A DNA stretch of 64,000 nt from Gracilaria gracilis (GCA_030374805.1 JARGSG010000183.1:1054001-1118000), one strand, 5' to 3'. Shown: positions 1 to 10,663, numbered from the stretch's first letter. A program made the numbers and translations. The notes: generated by a model not told the origin, from the sequence alone.

Positions 1-900
1 CTCGACGGAAGGGACGCAAGTTTAGGAAGAACGGCCGAGCTGGAACGGGAGGGTTGGCAAGGCGCAGCGGACGTGAAGTTGGGTTGTGTGTTGCGGAGCG
101 GGGCAGGTGCGGCAGCGGCGCACAGTGAAAAGCGCTTTTGGCACAACAGAGCGAAACGCGGTCGAGAGAAGGCAACGACTGCGGCACAAGCAAAAAGTGA
201 ACGCAACCAATCGAACGCACTTGGCGTACGCGTGGTTTACGCACGCACACACGCGTTGCGTCGCGTGCCTGGACACGTGGACCCAAAGCGCTGTGAACGA
301 CCGTTGTTGCGCTGTAAGTCAAAGTGGCGTGCGACGTGTACCGTTGAGCGTCTTGAAAAAAGCTGTCGCGTTCGGAGTCTCGAACCTGGCACCTCCTGCG
401 ACGCGCACGAGCGCACGCGTACCCGCGCGGTAGCCGTCAGCAATAAAAGGCGCGCGCCGCGGCATGCGATCCGCCGGCGGGCGTCGCGTCCCGTTGTCAT
501 CCGAGCGGAGGCATGGTTGTGCGAATGCCACAGCTGGATCGAAAGCCCTCGCTTGCGCACGTAGAAGATTTGCCCTACGGAAGCCTCTGTACTTGTGACA
601 TGCTTCGCGGAGGCGACGTTTGACGCTCGTGCAAAGTTGGAAGCACTGGGGGAGGCCATGACTGGAGCACCTTGATCCCGCGCAGTGGCTGGCTGTAGGA
701 ACACGAATTTGAGTGGCGGTGAGGATCACTCGCGGTTTCTGCGGTGGCAAACCACAATCTTTTTCTGCCAACGCCACCTTCAATTCTGCCCTTCACTTCT
801 CATTTTCGTGATCGTCATCATCAAACACGACACGACACGACACGCTCAGCTGAACCACATACTCCTTCTCTTCACAAGTTATGTTTTTATACGCTACGTA
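1..900. other. GC-rich stretch, no supported gene
   Basis: Several frames on both strands stay open here at once, which is what GC-rich non-coding DNA gives. Their translations are Arg/Ala/Cys-rich and show no domain. A short tandem ACACG run lies near 826-843. The stretch may be the promoter or leader of a gene outside the window; nothing specific can be shown. Confidence 0.4.
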
Positions 901-927
901 TCTACGTACAGCTTTGCTTCTCCCGTC

Positions 928-2703
928 TCATTCGCTCTCGAGCAGCAGGAAGACGTTGCCACCGGCGCGCGAGCCACGAACATTAGGGCTCAACTCGTCG
1001 CTGTCGCTGTCGCTATCGCTAACGCTATCGCTATCACTAGCGCTCACACTTTCACTTTTATCGTTCACATCAACCATCGCAGGCACCTCCTTGTTTGAAA
1101 ACAAATCCTCGCCTTCCTGTTCGCCCACATATCCCGGCGGCACCGTCGCCAGTACAATTCGTCCATCAAGCGCCAACCGCAAGATGCTATTTGCCGCTCT
1201 GAACACGTCCAGTCGTGCCGCCTTAGCCGTACGGAATCCCCTCTTGAGCGCCCACGCCTCACAAATTTTCCATCCGGTCCACCCATCGCTAATATACCCT
1301 TCCTCCTGCACATATTCCTCCAGTCTATTCACAACAACGTCCAGGCCCAGTATATCCATCAGAGGCACACGCTCCGCCAAGTACTTCACACTGGCATATG
1401 GTTCTCGAACCTGGCTGATGGGGTACATTCCCGACAGAATCTGTAGTTCTCGTGTTGCTCGTCCAGGGAATACCAACCCTGGGCAATCACACAATCGAAC
1501 ACTCTCTGACAGGAAAATAGTCTGCAAGTGTTTCGTATGTCCTGGTGTGCGACTCGTGCTCACAACCTTCTTCTGAAAAATCCCATTGATTAGACTAGAC
1601 TTGCCCGCATTAGGGTGCCCAACAAATCCAATCGTGATCATATCTGCCCGTGCGCCATCTTGGCGAGATTCTTCTACTCTGTAACCCTCCGCTCGTCTTT
1701 CAGTTGTGTCCACCTCGCTGTCCGAACAATCGCTGTCATGATTAATGTGCCGCGACAAACCTCCCAATCTGCGTCTGTTCACAATCGACACATCTTCGTC
1801 ATCAGATTCAACCAGCTGGCCGCGCCATTCATCCAAGTAGGCTCGCCTCCTGGCATCCAAAGGCAACGACTTGATAGCAGCAAGCAACTGGTCAGCTCCC
1901 CAAGCAGCCAGCTTCGAGCGCGCCATCCGCCGCTCGCGTTTGCTCAGCAACTCCGAGTTTGCATCCTCAGGACGCAGCTTTGCATCCGGGTACGAACTGA
2001 ACATTGCGATGGCCAGCTCGGGGTAGAGACGCTCAAAATAAGAGCGCCACGCCTGCAAAAGAGAGCTAGACACTAGGTCACACTTGTTGAGCGCTAGCAC
2101 CATACCTTTGCCAAGTTCCTGGCAGTGGTTGTACAAGTCCGGCACGAAATGCAACGCCGGAAAGCGTACGTCCGCCACGAGAACTAGAACGTCTGAGCGC
2201 TCAATCACGCGCCACAACTGCCGCCAAGTTTCCAAGTTTCGTTCGAAGTAAGAGTCTGTTTCTACGGACTGTATCCATGATTGCAGTGCCTTTCTCTCGC
2301 GAATGTCCAGCTGCTCTATGCTATCTTCGTATCTCCAAGCTGGTCGTCTCGGCATGAGGAAACCGTTCGGCCTCACGTCGGGCACAGACATCTCTGGCAG
2401 CTTGTGCGGTTCCAGAGGAACGAATGCAAGGTGGCGGTCATGGGCGCGGTTCTGTGAGGGACTGTCGGAGAGATGAAGACGGTAGCGTTGGGGGTTCTGG
2501 CGGGGAGCTCGGCCGCGAGCACGACGTGGCGTGGCATTGGAGGTTGAGGACGACGAGTGGAGGGCTGGCAAAGAGGCTGCGTTGGTTGAGAGGGAAGGTT
2601 TGGAGGTATGGGGAAGAGCAGAGGGATGCTTGGAAGTAGCAGCCAAACGCTTCTGCTTGAGCTGCTCGCGCTTCTGCTTCGCGGAAAAAGGTTTCTTGCC
2701 CAT
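928..2703 (-). CDS. GNL1: GNL1-type circularly permuted GTPase
   Basis: Predicted 591-residue nucleolar/cytoplasmic GTPase of the HSR1_MMR1 (YlqF/YRG) family, whose members act in ribosome assembly and export. The G motifs are in permuted order: G4 NKCD at about residues 206-209 precedes the P-loop GHPNAGKSS at about 362-370 and the G3 motif DCPG at about 406-409. The N-terminus (MGKKPFSAKQKREQ) is the Lys-rich start typical of GNL1. The start was placed at the ATG ending at 2703, because the 12 residues upstream are unlike the family. The C-terminus has an acidic Ser-Asp run (about 570-580). LSG1 is the closest alternative, but the N-terminal match favours GNL1. Confidence 0.9.
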   Translation of the reverse strand: MGKKPFSAKQKREQLKQKRLAATSKHPSALPHTSKPSLSTNAASLPALHSSSSTSNATPRRARGRAPRQNPQRYRLHLSDSPSQNRAHDRHLAFVPLEPHKLPEMSVPDVRPNGFLMPRRPAWRYEDSIEQLDIRERKALQSWIQSVETDSYFERNLETWRQLWRVIERSDVLVLVADVRFPALHFVPDLYNHCQELGKGMVLALNKCDLVSSSLLQAWRSYFERLYPELAIAMFSSYPDAKLRPEDANSELLSKRERRMARSKLAAWGADQLLAAIKSLPLDARRRAYLDEWRGQLVESDDEDVSIVNRRRLGGLSRHINHDSDCSDSEVDTTERRAEGYRVEESRQDGARADMITIGFVGHPNAGKSSLINGIFQKKVVSTSRTPGHTKHLQTIFLSESVRLCDCPGLVFPGRATRELQILSGMYPISQVREPYASVKYLAERVPLMDILGLDVVVNRLEEYVQEEGYISDGWTGWKICEAWALKRGFRTAKAARLDVFRAANSILRLALDGRIVLATVPPGYVGEQEGEDLFSNKEVPAMVDVNDKSESVSASDSDSVSDSDSDSDELSPNVRGSRAGGNVFLLLESE

Positions 2704-2739
2704 CGTGAATGCAACTGTGTGAGGGGACGCCGCCGGCAA

Positions 2740-4150
2740 CTGGACGTAAGGGCGTGTATCTGCTTTTATCTATCAAACTGCGCCGCCGCCGCCGTAGTGC
2801 TGCGTGTCGTGGGAAGTTCCCACTGGGAACGGACGTGCGCTACGAAAATTGTCCGCTTAAACGGCAGTTTCTAGCACATTGGCGTTGGCCAATGGCGTGC
2901 TCTCATTCACACCCGCGCCGTCGAGCACGTGGCTGCAATCTTGTGTAAGTTTGCTTGCACAGTACTTTGGCGGATATTTTTGCACACGCTGAGCTTTCAG
3001 TGAGCGACGTTTGTAACAGCTGTCCACATTTGTGGGTTTTTGTGCCCACGTGTCAGCTTTGCTACACGTAGCGGAAATCTCGCGAGTGGACGTCGTCACA
3101 TTTCATCAAACTTTTCGTTTCCCAACCCAATTTGTTTTTACGGCCATTTGGCACTTTTTCGCGAGTGCAATAGCAGAAGCGCGGATCAACTCGCCGTCGT
3201 CATTCCGTCCCTCCGGCACCCGTATTTAAGCAAACCCACCAATTCTCCCGACTCATTTGATCTACCGCATCGGGCATCTTCATCCTCAATGTGCCTCACT
3301 TGAAAGATCCATTAACAGAATTGTAAGTCATCTACCTTCTTCTTCTTTCGACAAACCTCAGTCTGGGTCACAGCGGTTGCGGTGAGCAAATGCTCCGCTT
3401 ATGGCGTGATGCTTTTGTTCCCCTACCGTTCTGCTATCCTACACGTCTGCGGGAACGTCACATCAATGGCGCCGGAATCCCTAACGGAAGACTGTAGATC
3501 AACCTTCAACACGGTATATTCTATGATCTGGTCGGAACGGCTTAGTTTCGTTTTGCCGGCACGGGTGAAACCATACCTAGTGTACACCTCTTTATGATTT
3601 TGTTCATATCGTCGTCTCTCTGTACTAACTTCGCTTCCTCCAAATGTGCATTCCGTCGTCCGTTCACAAGATTTCTCAAGCCGCGAAACACGTAACCCAA
3701 GCATCGCGTCAATCACTAGCCTGGGTTCATCCTGATAATCGATTTACTCTATTATTTCACGCTCCTGGTTTCTCGCAAGTCTTTGTTCAGCTCGATCAAG
3801 CTTTTTTCACTCACGCAGTAGTAGTAGTATCGTTACACCCTCGCAGTCTAGACCTTGTTCGGAAGTGGAATTGGATTGAGACAAAGTTCATTTACAGCTT
3901 ATCTTCGTTCGTACTTTAGTTCAATGATGCACGTAAAGTATTTACCTGTTGTGGTCAGGTTTTAAGAAATGAACGCCTAAACCTCTTTGCTTTCCGCCAT
4001 GTAGTCCGAAAAAGGTCACATACATATGGAATGTGAACACAGTGAGTTAAAACGTGGTTCTTTTCTTGCCATAGGTTGTTTGTAGAGCACTCTCTAGTGG
4101 ACGCTACCCTTCAGTCCTAACGTCTCGGAAATCTCTTCTCTTCGTACAAG
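2740..4150. other. Intergenic region, no supported gene
   Basis: About 1.4 kb between the start of the GNL1 gene and the end of the RPB3 gene. Only short overlapping frames are present, none with recognisable protein features. The part next to 2704 must hold the GNL1 promoter. Confidence 0.4.
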
Positions 4151-5077
4151 TTAATGTATGTGGGCCATGACATTATCGACGCGCTTCTTTAACAGATCTA
4201 GCGCCATCAAAAGTGCAGAGTTTGGTGTCATGGCTCCGGTAGTTTCAGCGTTGAAATCAAAGCGCTCAGGGTTTGAGTTATAGCGGATCACTTCACTTGG
4301 CTTTCCACCTGCTTCAGTTATTAGTTCTCCAGCCCTTCGTGTCGTATCTGGAGTAATTCCTATTCTTCCCTTCAAGAAGGGTTCTTCGTACTGCAGAATG
4401 TTATTAGAAACTCTCAACAGCCCTTGAGAGTACTTTGCCAAATCGTTCTTAGCGCCATTCTCTAGCATGGAGTTGAGTTTTTCCAAAATCAGCTCTACGG
4501 CGGGTGGTACTATTCTGTACGATACCGTGCACATTGGAGACCACTTGGCATGGTCTTTTCCGATGCCTTTTCTCGCAAGGCAATGGATATCAATACGCTG
4601 AGAACTAGAAAGACGAGCGATAAGAATGCCATTTCCTGAGTCCGTGTCATCGCCAGAGTCATGTATAGGTTTAACTTCGTGACACCAGTCATCTGTTTCT
4701 GCGTTAGAACAAGTCAAATCCTTACTAGTGACTGTACGAACGTTTCCAGAAGGTGGAACATGCACTTGTAGCATGAAGGACACAGAGCAATTTGAACAGT
4801 AATCGTCGCATTGCTCACAGTCAAAACCGTAGTCAAATCGATTCACATTCTCGGAATATAATGGTATAAGACCAAGGCGATGAGCTATATACTCGTCATG
4901 CAAAGCGGAAGTGTTTTCTTTCACAGTCACAAGATCGATTGCCATCGTCGGTACTTCGGATATCATAGTTCTGCGAATCGCATTTGCCATGGAAACATCT
5001 GTTCCCGTCAAAGAGAAGCTCATGTGAAAGCGATTGGTCTCCTTCACTTCCAGGTTTGGTTGTCTTCCAAACGGCAT
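4151..5077 (-). CDS. RPB3: RNA polymerase II subunit RPB3
   Basis: Predicted 308-residue subunit of the Pol II assembly platform; it pairs with RPB11 in the position of the bacterial alpha dimer. The start was set at the ATG ending at 5077, because the following residues match the usual RPB3 opening (a short beta strand, then the alpha-motif helix with NAIRRTMISEVPTMAID). Next come the conserved LHDEYIAHRLGLIPL segment and a zinc-binding loop with spacing C-x2-C-x3-C-x2-C (CEQCDDYCSNC). The C-terminal dimerisation helix ends near VDNVMAHIH. The frame is open about 60 codons further upstream but without a convincing ATG or family similarity. The gene is divergent from the small gene at 5631. 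Confidence 0.93.
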   Translation of the reverse strand: MPFGRQPNLEVKETNRFHMSFSLTGTDVSMANAIRRTMISEVPTMAIDLVTVKENTSALHDEYIAHRLGLIPLYSENVNRFDYGFDCEQCDDYCSNCSVSFMLQVHVPPSGNVRTVTSKDLTCSNAETDDWCHEVKPIHDSGDDTDSGNGILIARLSSSQRIDIHCLARKGIGKDHAKWSPMCTVSYRIVPPAVELILEKLNSMLENGAKNDLAKYSQGLLRVSNNILQYEEPFLKGRIGITPDTTRRAGELITEAGGKPSEVIRYNSNPERFDFNAETTGAMTPNSALLMALDLLKKRVDNVMAHIH

Positions 5078-5313
5078 CGTGAACGCCTCTCCTTTGACGT
5101 AAGGAGCTCCAGTGTACAACAATAACTGGTTCGAGCATTCACGCGCCTTATTTTGCAAATTCGATGCGCAAGAGTATGTGTATCTTATGGTGACAAGCTC
5201 AAGGGAGAGGAAGTTGAGAGCTTGCTTCACGTGAACTTTCCGATCTGGTTCGAGTGGGATCAAATGCGTCCTTTGTAACTTTCAAAAAAGCAAACAAGTT
5301 TCATGAAACGTCC

Positions 5314-5423
5314 GATAACCTCGAATCGATTCCTTTTTCCACCTGGCAAGTGCCCTTTTTCGATTTCAGCAGAAATCAAAAAAGTGCTTGCCAGGTGCAA
5401 AAAGGAATCGATGCGAGGCTATC
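5314..5423. repeat. Large imperfect inverted repeat (foldback)
   Basis: The left arm (from about 5314) and right arm (to about 5423) are near-perfect reverse complements. Both include GATTCCTTTTT, a shared CACCTGGCAAG core and a CCTCG end, around a short AT-rich centre. A single strand would fold into a stem of roughly 45 bp. It lies in the divergent promoter between RPB3 and the small gene at 5631. It could be a foldback MITE or a structured regulatory element. Confidence 0.75.
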
Positions 5424-5630
5424 TTCGATAAGGATTTTGACCCCTCTAGAGAATAGATACCTCAAAGTATTGTTGTTTAACTCACGTCTTTGAGGAGCTC
5501 GCTGTTGTCGTTAGAGTCTGAAAGCTCGTGAGCTTTTCCGTCAGCGGCCACTCACCTCATTCGCACGCCCCATCAAACGGGGATACAGGGCTCTATATCC
5601 ACAGATATATACATCGTCCCAGTCTGCGCT

Positions 5631-6059
5631 ATGCGTCTCACTTCTCAGGTGCTTCGAGCTACACAAACAATTACGTCTCCAGAAGCATCACGCATTGTGG
5701 CAGAAGCTGCAAAGCGTGCCTCACAGCGTCAGAAGAGGTCAAGAAGTCTTCGCAAGTACGCGGATCTCATCGTTGTCGGACTCGCCACCGCAGTGGCTGC
5801 AACAGCTGTCAAGAACAAATATGCATATGAGGACAGCCGCGAAAAGATGGAATTAAGAATGGAGCAACTAGAGGAAGAAAGAGACATTGCTGTGACAGAA
5901 ATTGATCTCACCCAACAAAGATTATTATCTAATGCACAAGAAGGTCTGCAGGCGGCAAGGAAGAACGGAGAACAGGGGCTACAGATATGGATCAAGAGCG
6001 CATTCAGTGTTCCTCGTTTGCGAGAAGAAGAAACGAAGGAGAAACCAAGAGTTATCTAG
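5631..6059 (+). CDS. Small single-span coiled-coil protein, unknown
   Basis: 142 residues starting at an ATG. The first 45 residues are rich in Arg, Ser and Ala with almost no acidic residues, like a mitochondrial or plastid presequence. A hydrophobic Ala/Val-rich segment (about residues 44-62) could span a membrane. A charged helix follows (about 67-110, rich in Glu, Arg, Lys), probably coiled coil. I do not recognise the family. It is divergent from RPB3 and convergent with the similar-sized gene ending at 6396. The open frame and sensible composition support a real gene; the function is unknown. Confidence 0.6.
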   Translation: MRLTSQVLRATQTITSPEASRIVAEAAKRASQRQKRSRSLRKYADLIVVGLATAVAATAVKNKYAYEDSREKMELRMEQLEEERDIAVTEIDLTQQRLLSNAQEGLQAARKNGEQGLQIWIKSAFSVPRLREEETKEKPRVI

Positions 6060-6395
6060 CAAAGATGTATATGTTTCTGAGGATGATACAAAACGTTCAA
6101 AGCGTTCTCTGTACATTTCATGGCCAGTTGATACAACCAAACACCGCTTTAGAGAAGAGCAGAAGTTAAGCACCGACTTGAAATGGTTGCTTAAATAAAC
6201 ATTCAGATTTGTGCACATCGTCTACTCGGCCGTTAGGCATCTCCGTGCGACAAACATCAGATATAACCCGATTACAATGGAAACCTGTACTGCTCTTAAC
6301 AAATATGTCTCTCTCTTGACTAGTAATTTTTAAACATGAACTCCTTAGATCTACGGGATCGAAGCTAAGAACTGCCCTCTCCTGTACATCGATTT
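6060..6395. other. Convergent 3' intergenic region
   Basis: 336 bp between two convergent small genes, presumably holding both 3' untranslated regions. An AATAAAC run near 6195 could serve as a polyadenylation signal for the plus-strand gene. Nothing else is evident. Confidence 0.35.
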
Positions 6396-6803
6396 CTATC
6401 CCCCTTTCTCAGCTCTGGGCTTTGTTTCGTGCCTTTGCGCTTCAGCTTTTTTTCTTTCCTGCTCAGCTACTTTAGGGTGCCACATCACCCCCGGTAGTTT
6501 CACAGGATACTTCTTATGTTTCTCGTTGACATCAGGTTCGTTTTGGTTCCTTACATTGTCAAACATAACGGCAAGGGCATTCTTACTGTGTTTTGCGTAC
6601 CGCTCCGCTTCCCAATTTTTCTTAAGTTGCTGCTCCATCTCTTCTTTTGTTTGCTCCGAAGCGACATCAGTTGCGATCTGCGACCCTTTTGCAAACAAAT
6701 AAGCACCAGCGACAGTCACAGCCGAGAAACCCAGAAGAATTTTTGGATCGCGAGTTGCTCTCACTATAGCCCGCCATGTAGCAGTTTCGTAGAGGTATGC
6801 CAT
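6396..6803 (-). CDS. Small organelle-type membrane protein, unknown
   Basis: 135 residues from the ATG ending at 6803. The N-terminus is aromatic and basic, followed by one hydrophobic span (about 23-40, LLGFSAVTVAGAYLFAKG). A charged, Glu/Lys-rich helical tail comes next, with a KLPGVMWHPKV segment near residue 103. The layout suggests a small inner-membrane protein of mitochondria or plastid, but I recognise no family. It is divergent from SLX1. Confidence 0.6.
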   Translation of the reverse strand: MAYLYETATWRAIVRATRDPKILLGFSAVTVAGAYLFAKGSQIATDVASEQTKEEMEQQLKKNWEAERYAKHSKNALAVMFDNVRNQNEPDVNEKHKKYPVKLPGVMWHPKVAEQERKKAEAQRHETKPRAEKGG

Positions 6804-7280
6804 TTTACTTCAACCTCGCGGAAGAAACTTTAACCTTGTCCTGTAGCTTCTCCAAGGTTGAACGTTGGGTTCTCGATTAGAGTCAGCAAGGAGACGTGAA
6901 GTTTACATGTGTTCCTGTCGCTGGACTCTTCTCAGGTCGAGAAAAGCACAAAAATTTAAATTCAAGTGCAGCCAAGTTTGCCGAGCAAACCTTCTTGGAC
7001 GGTCTTCACGTCTTTGTATGGTTGGTTGTAAAGAACTTGGGCCATCTTCTGTCGTGCTGAAACCGTCTGCTCGAAAGTTCAGGACAAGTCCGTTTGAAAT
7101 GTTTTCATCTCAACTCACCTAAGAGTAGACTCATGTCACATGTGAAGGCAGCTGTTTACTTCCCACGGATATATCGGTGCTGGACTGGCTCACATACAGT
7201 ACTATCGATTGTATAGGAGCATTGTCGCCTCTCAAAGCCCCCTAGAACCGGACTGCGGTCGACCTCATCACAGGACAAAA

Positions 7281-8117
7281 ATGAGTGCAAATAGGAGAAA
7301 TATCGATGAGGAGTCCATAGCATCTTCGTTGCCATCCCAAGATCAGCTGCTCACTCAAGATGGCCCTCCCCGACTGTTAGCTTGTTACTTACTCGTCTCT
7401 CTCTCCCCGAAACGCGGTTCGAAGAATCGCACTTATGTTGGATTTACAGTGGACCCAGCTCGTCGAATTCGACAGCACAACGGTGAAGTCGTAGCGGGCG
7501 CACGCCGTACGTCACGCCACAGACCATGGGAGATGATAGCTGTAGTGCATGGTTTCTCTTCCAAAACGCAAGCGTTGCAGTTTGAATGGGCATGGCAGAA
7601 TCCAGAAAAATGTATTCCTTTGAAATGGCATAAAGACCGACCAGACGCTTTGCCCCCGCCGGAGAAGAGGAGGTATACACCAAGTGGCTGTTTACAAAGT
7701 CTTGCCGCGCTACTAAGCGTTCCGCCATGGTCACATTGCCCTTTAACCCCGACAATAACAGCCAAGAGGGAGGACTGGAGCAAATGGAATATTGACAAGA
7801 TAAAGTTTCCGTCACATAAGCAAGTAGAGTTCGGAACCCCTGCAGAGTTTCGAAAGGGACCGTATAACTATCGGCGGGACTTGAAGACAATTCCGAACCA
7901 TGGTCCATGCATAGTTTGTTCGAACCGAACTTTGGATAGAGCTCGAACGTTTTGCGCTGCTTGTGGAGCAATGAGCCATTTGTATTGTATGGCAACGTGC
8001 TCCTCTGGACCCATAGAAAAAATGCTTCCCGAGTGCGTGACATGTCCATCTTGTACAAACCAGATACATTGGTCGCTTTTTGTGAGGATGTGCAGGGCCC
8101 TTGAAGAATGGGATTGA
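7281..8117 (+). CDS. SLX1: Structure-specific endonuclease subunit SLX1
   Basis: Predicted 278-residue GIY-YIG nuclease, the catalytic partner of SLX4, which cuts 5' flaps, replication forks and Holliday junctions in the nucleus. The N-terminal nuclease domain (about residues 33-115) shows the CYLLV strand at the GIY position, TYVGFT at the YIG position, the Arg-rich RRIRQHNG helix and the catalytic Glu in LQFEWAWQNP. The C-terminal RING/PHD-like zinc module begins CIVCSNR and has further Cys/His pairs ending CPSC. The start is the ATG at 7281; the frame upstream has no ATG. Both halves match the family in order. Confidence 0.93.
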   Translation: MSANRRNIDEESIASSLPSQDQLLTQDGPPRLLACYLLVSLSPKRGSKNRTYVGFTVDPARRIRQHNGEVVAGARRTSRHRPWEMIAVVHGFSSKTQALQFEWAWQNPEKCIPLKWHKDRPDALPPPEKRRYTPSGCLQSLAALLSVPPWSHCPLTPTITAKREDWSKWNIDKIKFPSHKQVEFGTPAEFRKGPYNYRRDLKTIPNHGPCIVCSNRTLDRARTFCAACGAMSHLYCMATCSSGPIEKMLPECVTCPSCTNQIHWSLFVRMCRALEEWD

Positions 8118-8226
8118 AGAGTCGAGTCTACCTGACCAGTGCAGCATAAGGAAACGTTTGGTAACTCAAGGCCAAGCTGTAAACCTTTTGATACTTAAGC
8201 ACTTTCTATACATCTCTGATACAACA

Positions 8227-9300
8227 TTAGAAAACCATGTTGTCCATCGAAATCGCCTGACCAAGTTTGAAACACCCAACTAGTGCTGCAAGGTTCAACT
8301 TGGCATTGCCGCCAACCGCAAGCCGTACTTCAATTTCCGCAAGTCGTTCATAAACATACATTTTCCCTTCGCCTTTCATATCGGAGTTCACGACGTGTGG
8401 GAGAATCTCTGTGATAATATCTTGAAGCGCCAAGCCTTTAACCCTTCTCAGTTGGTCCAGCTGCTTGCAACACGTCCCATAATCCTCTTCCATCAATAGT
8501 TTCATGATGTCGGTAATGTCTCCTGGATGTGGAGCTCCTGTATTCGCATAGACTGCATCTCCGGTGACTTTACCTCCAGTAGCTGAAGCTGCCATGTGCG
8601 AACTTTGCAACACGTTAAGGATACGCCTCATGTCCCCGTTACCAAGTTCAAGGAGTGCCTCTAAACCATCTTCCGTAAGAGGAACGTTTTCCTTGTCGGC
8701 AATTTCACGTACGCGACTTCGAACGTCGTCTCGAGGAAGCGGGCCGAAACGAAACTTTGTGCACCGACTCTGCAATGCCGGAATAATCTTGTTAACATAA
8801 TTGCAAATGATACAAAAGCGAGTGTTCGCGGAAAACTTTTCAACCACCCTTCGGAGAGCCATCTGGGCGGCACTTGTCATAGCATCAGCCTCGTCCAAGA
8901 CAACTAACTTGACTCCTGAAGAGAACATCCGACGTGTGGACGCAAAGCTCTTGATTTGATCGCGAACCACTGATATGCCTCGATCATCGGAAGCATTGAG
9001 CTCAAGAATCATGCTCTTGTATGAAGGGCCGTACATTTCCTTTGCGCAGGCGAGAATGGTGGAGGTTTTCCCAGTTCCAGGCGGGCCGCAAAAGAGTAGA
9101 TGAGGCAGTCGGTTGTTTGAAATCAGTGTCTTCAAGGTGGTGATGATCTGCTGGTGGGACAGCAAGTCGGAGAGTGTTTCCGGACGATACTTTTCTATCC
9201 ACATGAGCGATTGGGTGGATTTTGTCTTCGATGGCTGTCCTGAAGCCGTAGTTGTTGACGGCTTGACTGGTTCAACCTCCATAACTTCCGGATCTTCCAT
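8227..9300 (-). CDS. RFC5: Replication factor C small subunit (RFC5 / yeast Rfc3 type)
   Basis: Predicted 357-residue AAA+ subunit of the clamp loader that opens PCNA and loads it onto primed DNA. It has the RFC entry motif WIEKYRPETLSDLLSH, Walker A GPPGTGKTS, the NASDDRGI segment, Walker B LDEADAM, the sensor helix and the SRC motif (LQSRCTKFRFGPL). A C-terminal collar domain with GLALQDIITEI follows. The SHQ and LNASDDRG sequences fit human RFC5/yeast Rfc3 best. The start was set at the ATG ending at 9300; codons upstream are open but lack an ATG. It is convergent with SLX1, 109 bp apart. Confidence 0.93.
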   Translation of the reverse strand: MEDPEVMEVEPVKPSTTTASGQPSKTKSTQSLMWIEKYRPETLSDLLSHQQIITTLKTLISNNRLPHLLFCGPPGTGKTSTILACAKEMYGPSYKSMILELNASDDRGISVVRDQIKSFASTRRMFSSGVKLVVLDEADAMTSAAQMALRRVVEKFSANTRFCIICNYVNKIIPALQSRCTKFRFGPLPRDDVRSRVREIADKENVPLTEDGLEALLELGNGDMRRILNVLQSSHMAASATGGKVTGDAVYANTGAPHPGDITDIMKLLMEEDYGTCCKQLDQLRRVKGLALQDIITEILPHVVNSDMKGEGKMYVYERLAEIEVRLAVGGNAKLNLAALVGCFKLGQAISMDNMVF

Positions 9301-10012
9301 GCTGGAAATCGTCTGCCAATTGCGAGAAAATGTTCGAGGATGCAGCGGGACGTGCTTGGGGAAGTGCAGGTAGATGGATGGGCGAGTTGATGTTGGTGGA
9401 GAGGAAACGGCCAGGCGTTTCGGTTGGAGAAAGCTTCTCCCGCCAAAATGGTGCAACGTCGGCGCCTCGACATCGCAAATCAGAGGGGATAAAGGTTATC
9501 TTGTGCCAAAGTTACAAGAGCAAAGGGTTAAGGGTTACCTTCGTACAAGTACTACCAACGGTACTTGAACAAAGGTACAGGTCACTCGTATCCCTACTGT
9601 AAATCTTCTACACGTACTGTAGTATCCTCCTATGCTGCGAATTTGGACGTGCCGTAAATTACGCAAGACAGCGCCTGGCACCATAGATAATTTGGGGCGA
9701 AGCCTGGGGGAAAGGTCCGTGCTTCAACGGAATCAATTGCAGTGAAGCTGGAAGGCTACGACAGACGTTGCACTTGCACGGCTAACACTCCGATGCTTCA
9801 ACCGGTCTCACACCCATTCGAAGTGTCTGGCTGCTGTGGCTGCGACAGAGCACCGTAAACAACGCACGCTGTCACTTTGAGCGAAAACTGTCTCGCAAGG
9901 TTGTGGTGTCGTCCAGTGCGCTTTCTTTGTTCAGAAGTGCGCTTGTACGACGTGCCACTTCCTTGAGCGTCGCGGCGCGGCCGATGCGCTCTGCGTTCGG
10001 TCGTTCCAAACA
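9301..10012. promoter_or_regulatory. Divergent promoter region, RFC5 and F-box gene 1
   Basis: About 710 bp between two divergent starts. It contains one copy of TACCTTCGTA (9536-9545), a 10-mer that recurs in other intergenic parts of the window. No further gene is visible. Confidence 0.35.
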
Positions 10013-10663
10013 ATGGACCTCATGGACATTGACACCGAGCGCCATTGCACAATTGACAGCTTACCAGACGGTGTGATGCGTCAAATCTTCAAATATCTGA
10101 CGCCAGAAGAGCTCGAAATCAGTAGACAGGTGTGTACAAGATGGAACGAAAACGCCGCACATCACCATCTGTGGCGGCAGCACTGCTTCAAACACTCACC
10201 AAGTCTGCGCACGGAACGGAAAGCATGGCCCATTCTGGCATGTTGCGAACCAGTGAGCCCCGTTCCGTGGCGATATGTGTTTCGCACGTTGCAAAACCGG
10301 CCGAGATGGGTTGCTCCGTTGTATAAATCCGGGCGCTTCTTGTGCAACACCATCGTGCATCTGATCAAGGGCTCCTACGTTGAGATCCCTGGCTTGCTGC
10401 TTGTGAAACGCCGGTTCGACATTGTTCATCTCCCGTTGTTTCTTGGCGCCACTTGCACTTATTTTTACATGGAGCCGCTGCATGAGAGGGACAAGGCGCC
10501 GTACGAAGATTTTGTGCAGTATCTGACGAACAGAAAAAGAGCTGGTTTGATATTTGTGCCCAAGAAGAGACTAATGTTGATCCCACCGTGCGAGTATGTG
10601 AGGCAGAGTGTGAACTACTCGGGCGAGCGTTTAATCGGGGCTCTTACGGCTATTGGCGCTTAG
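10013..10663 (+). CDS. F-box / SPOC-like domain protein 1
   Basis: 216 residues. The N-terminal F-box (about 15-60) reads IDSLPDGVMRQIFKYLTPEE followed by VCTRWN and LWRQHC, the standard Skp1-binding pattern of SCF ubiquitin ligases. The remainder (about 88-213) resembles a SPOC domain: a strand ending SGRFLCN, a central IVHL strand, an FVQYLTNRKRAGLIFV helix-strand, and a terminal LMLIPPCEYV motif. In SPOC domains the equivalent is a YL-x-K-Q-x-AG helix followed by IFPPCEF. SPOC domains bind phosphoserine peptides, so this may be the substrate reader of an SCF ligase (inference). It is paralogous to the genes at 12541 and 19637. Confidence 0.8.
   Translation: MDLMDIDTERHCTIDSLPDGVMRQIFKYLTPEELEISRQVCTRWNENAAHHHLWRQHCFKHSPSLRTERKAWPILACCEPVSPVPWRYVFRTLQNRPRWVAPLYKSGRFLCNTIVHLIKGSYVEIPGLLLVKRRFDIVHLPLFLGATCTYFYMEPLHERDKAPYEDFVQYLTNRKRAGLIFVPKKRLMLIPPCEYVRQSVNYSGERLIGALTAIGA

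Noticed and set aside
73-704. Overlapping open frames of 115-163 codons on both strands
   Set aside because: Composition effect of GC-rich DNA. Products are Arg/Ala/Cys-rich, several frames are open at once, and there is no domain.
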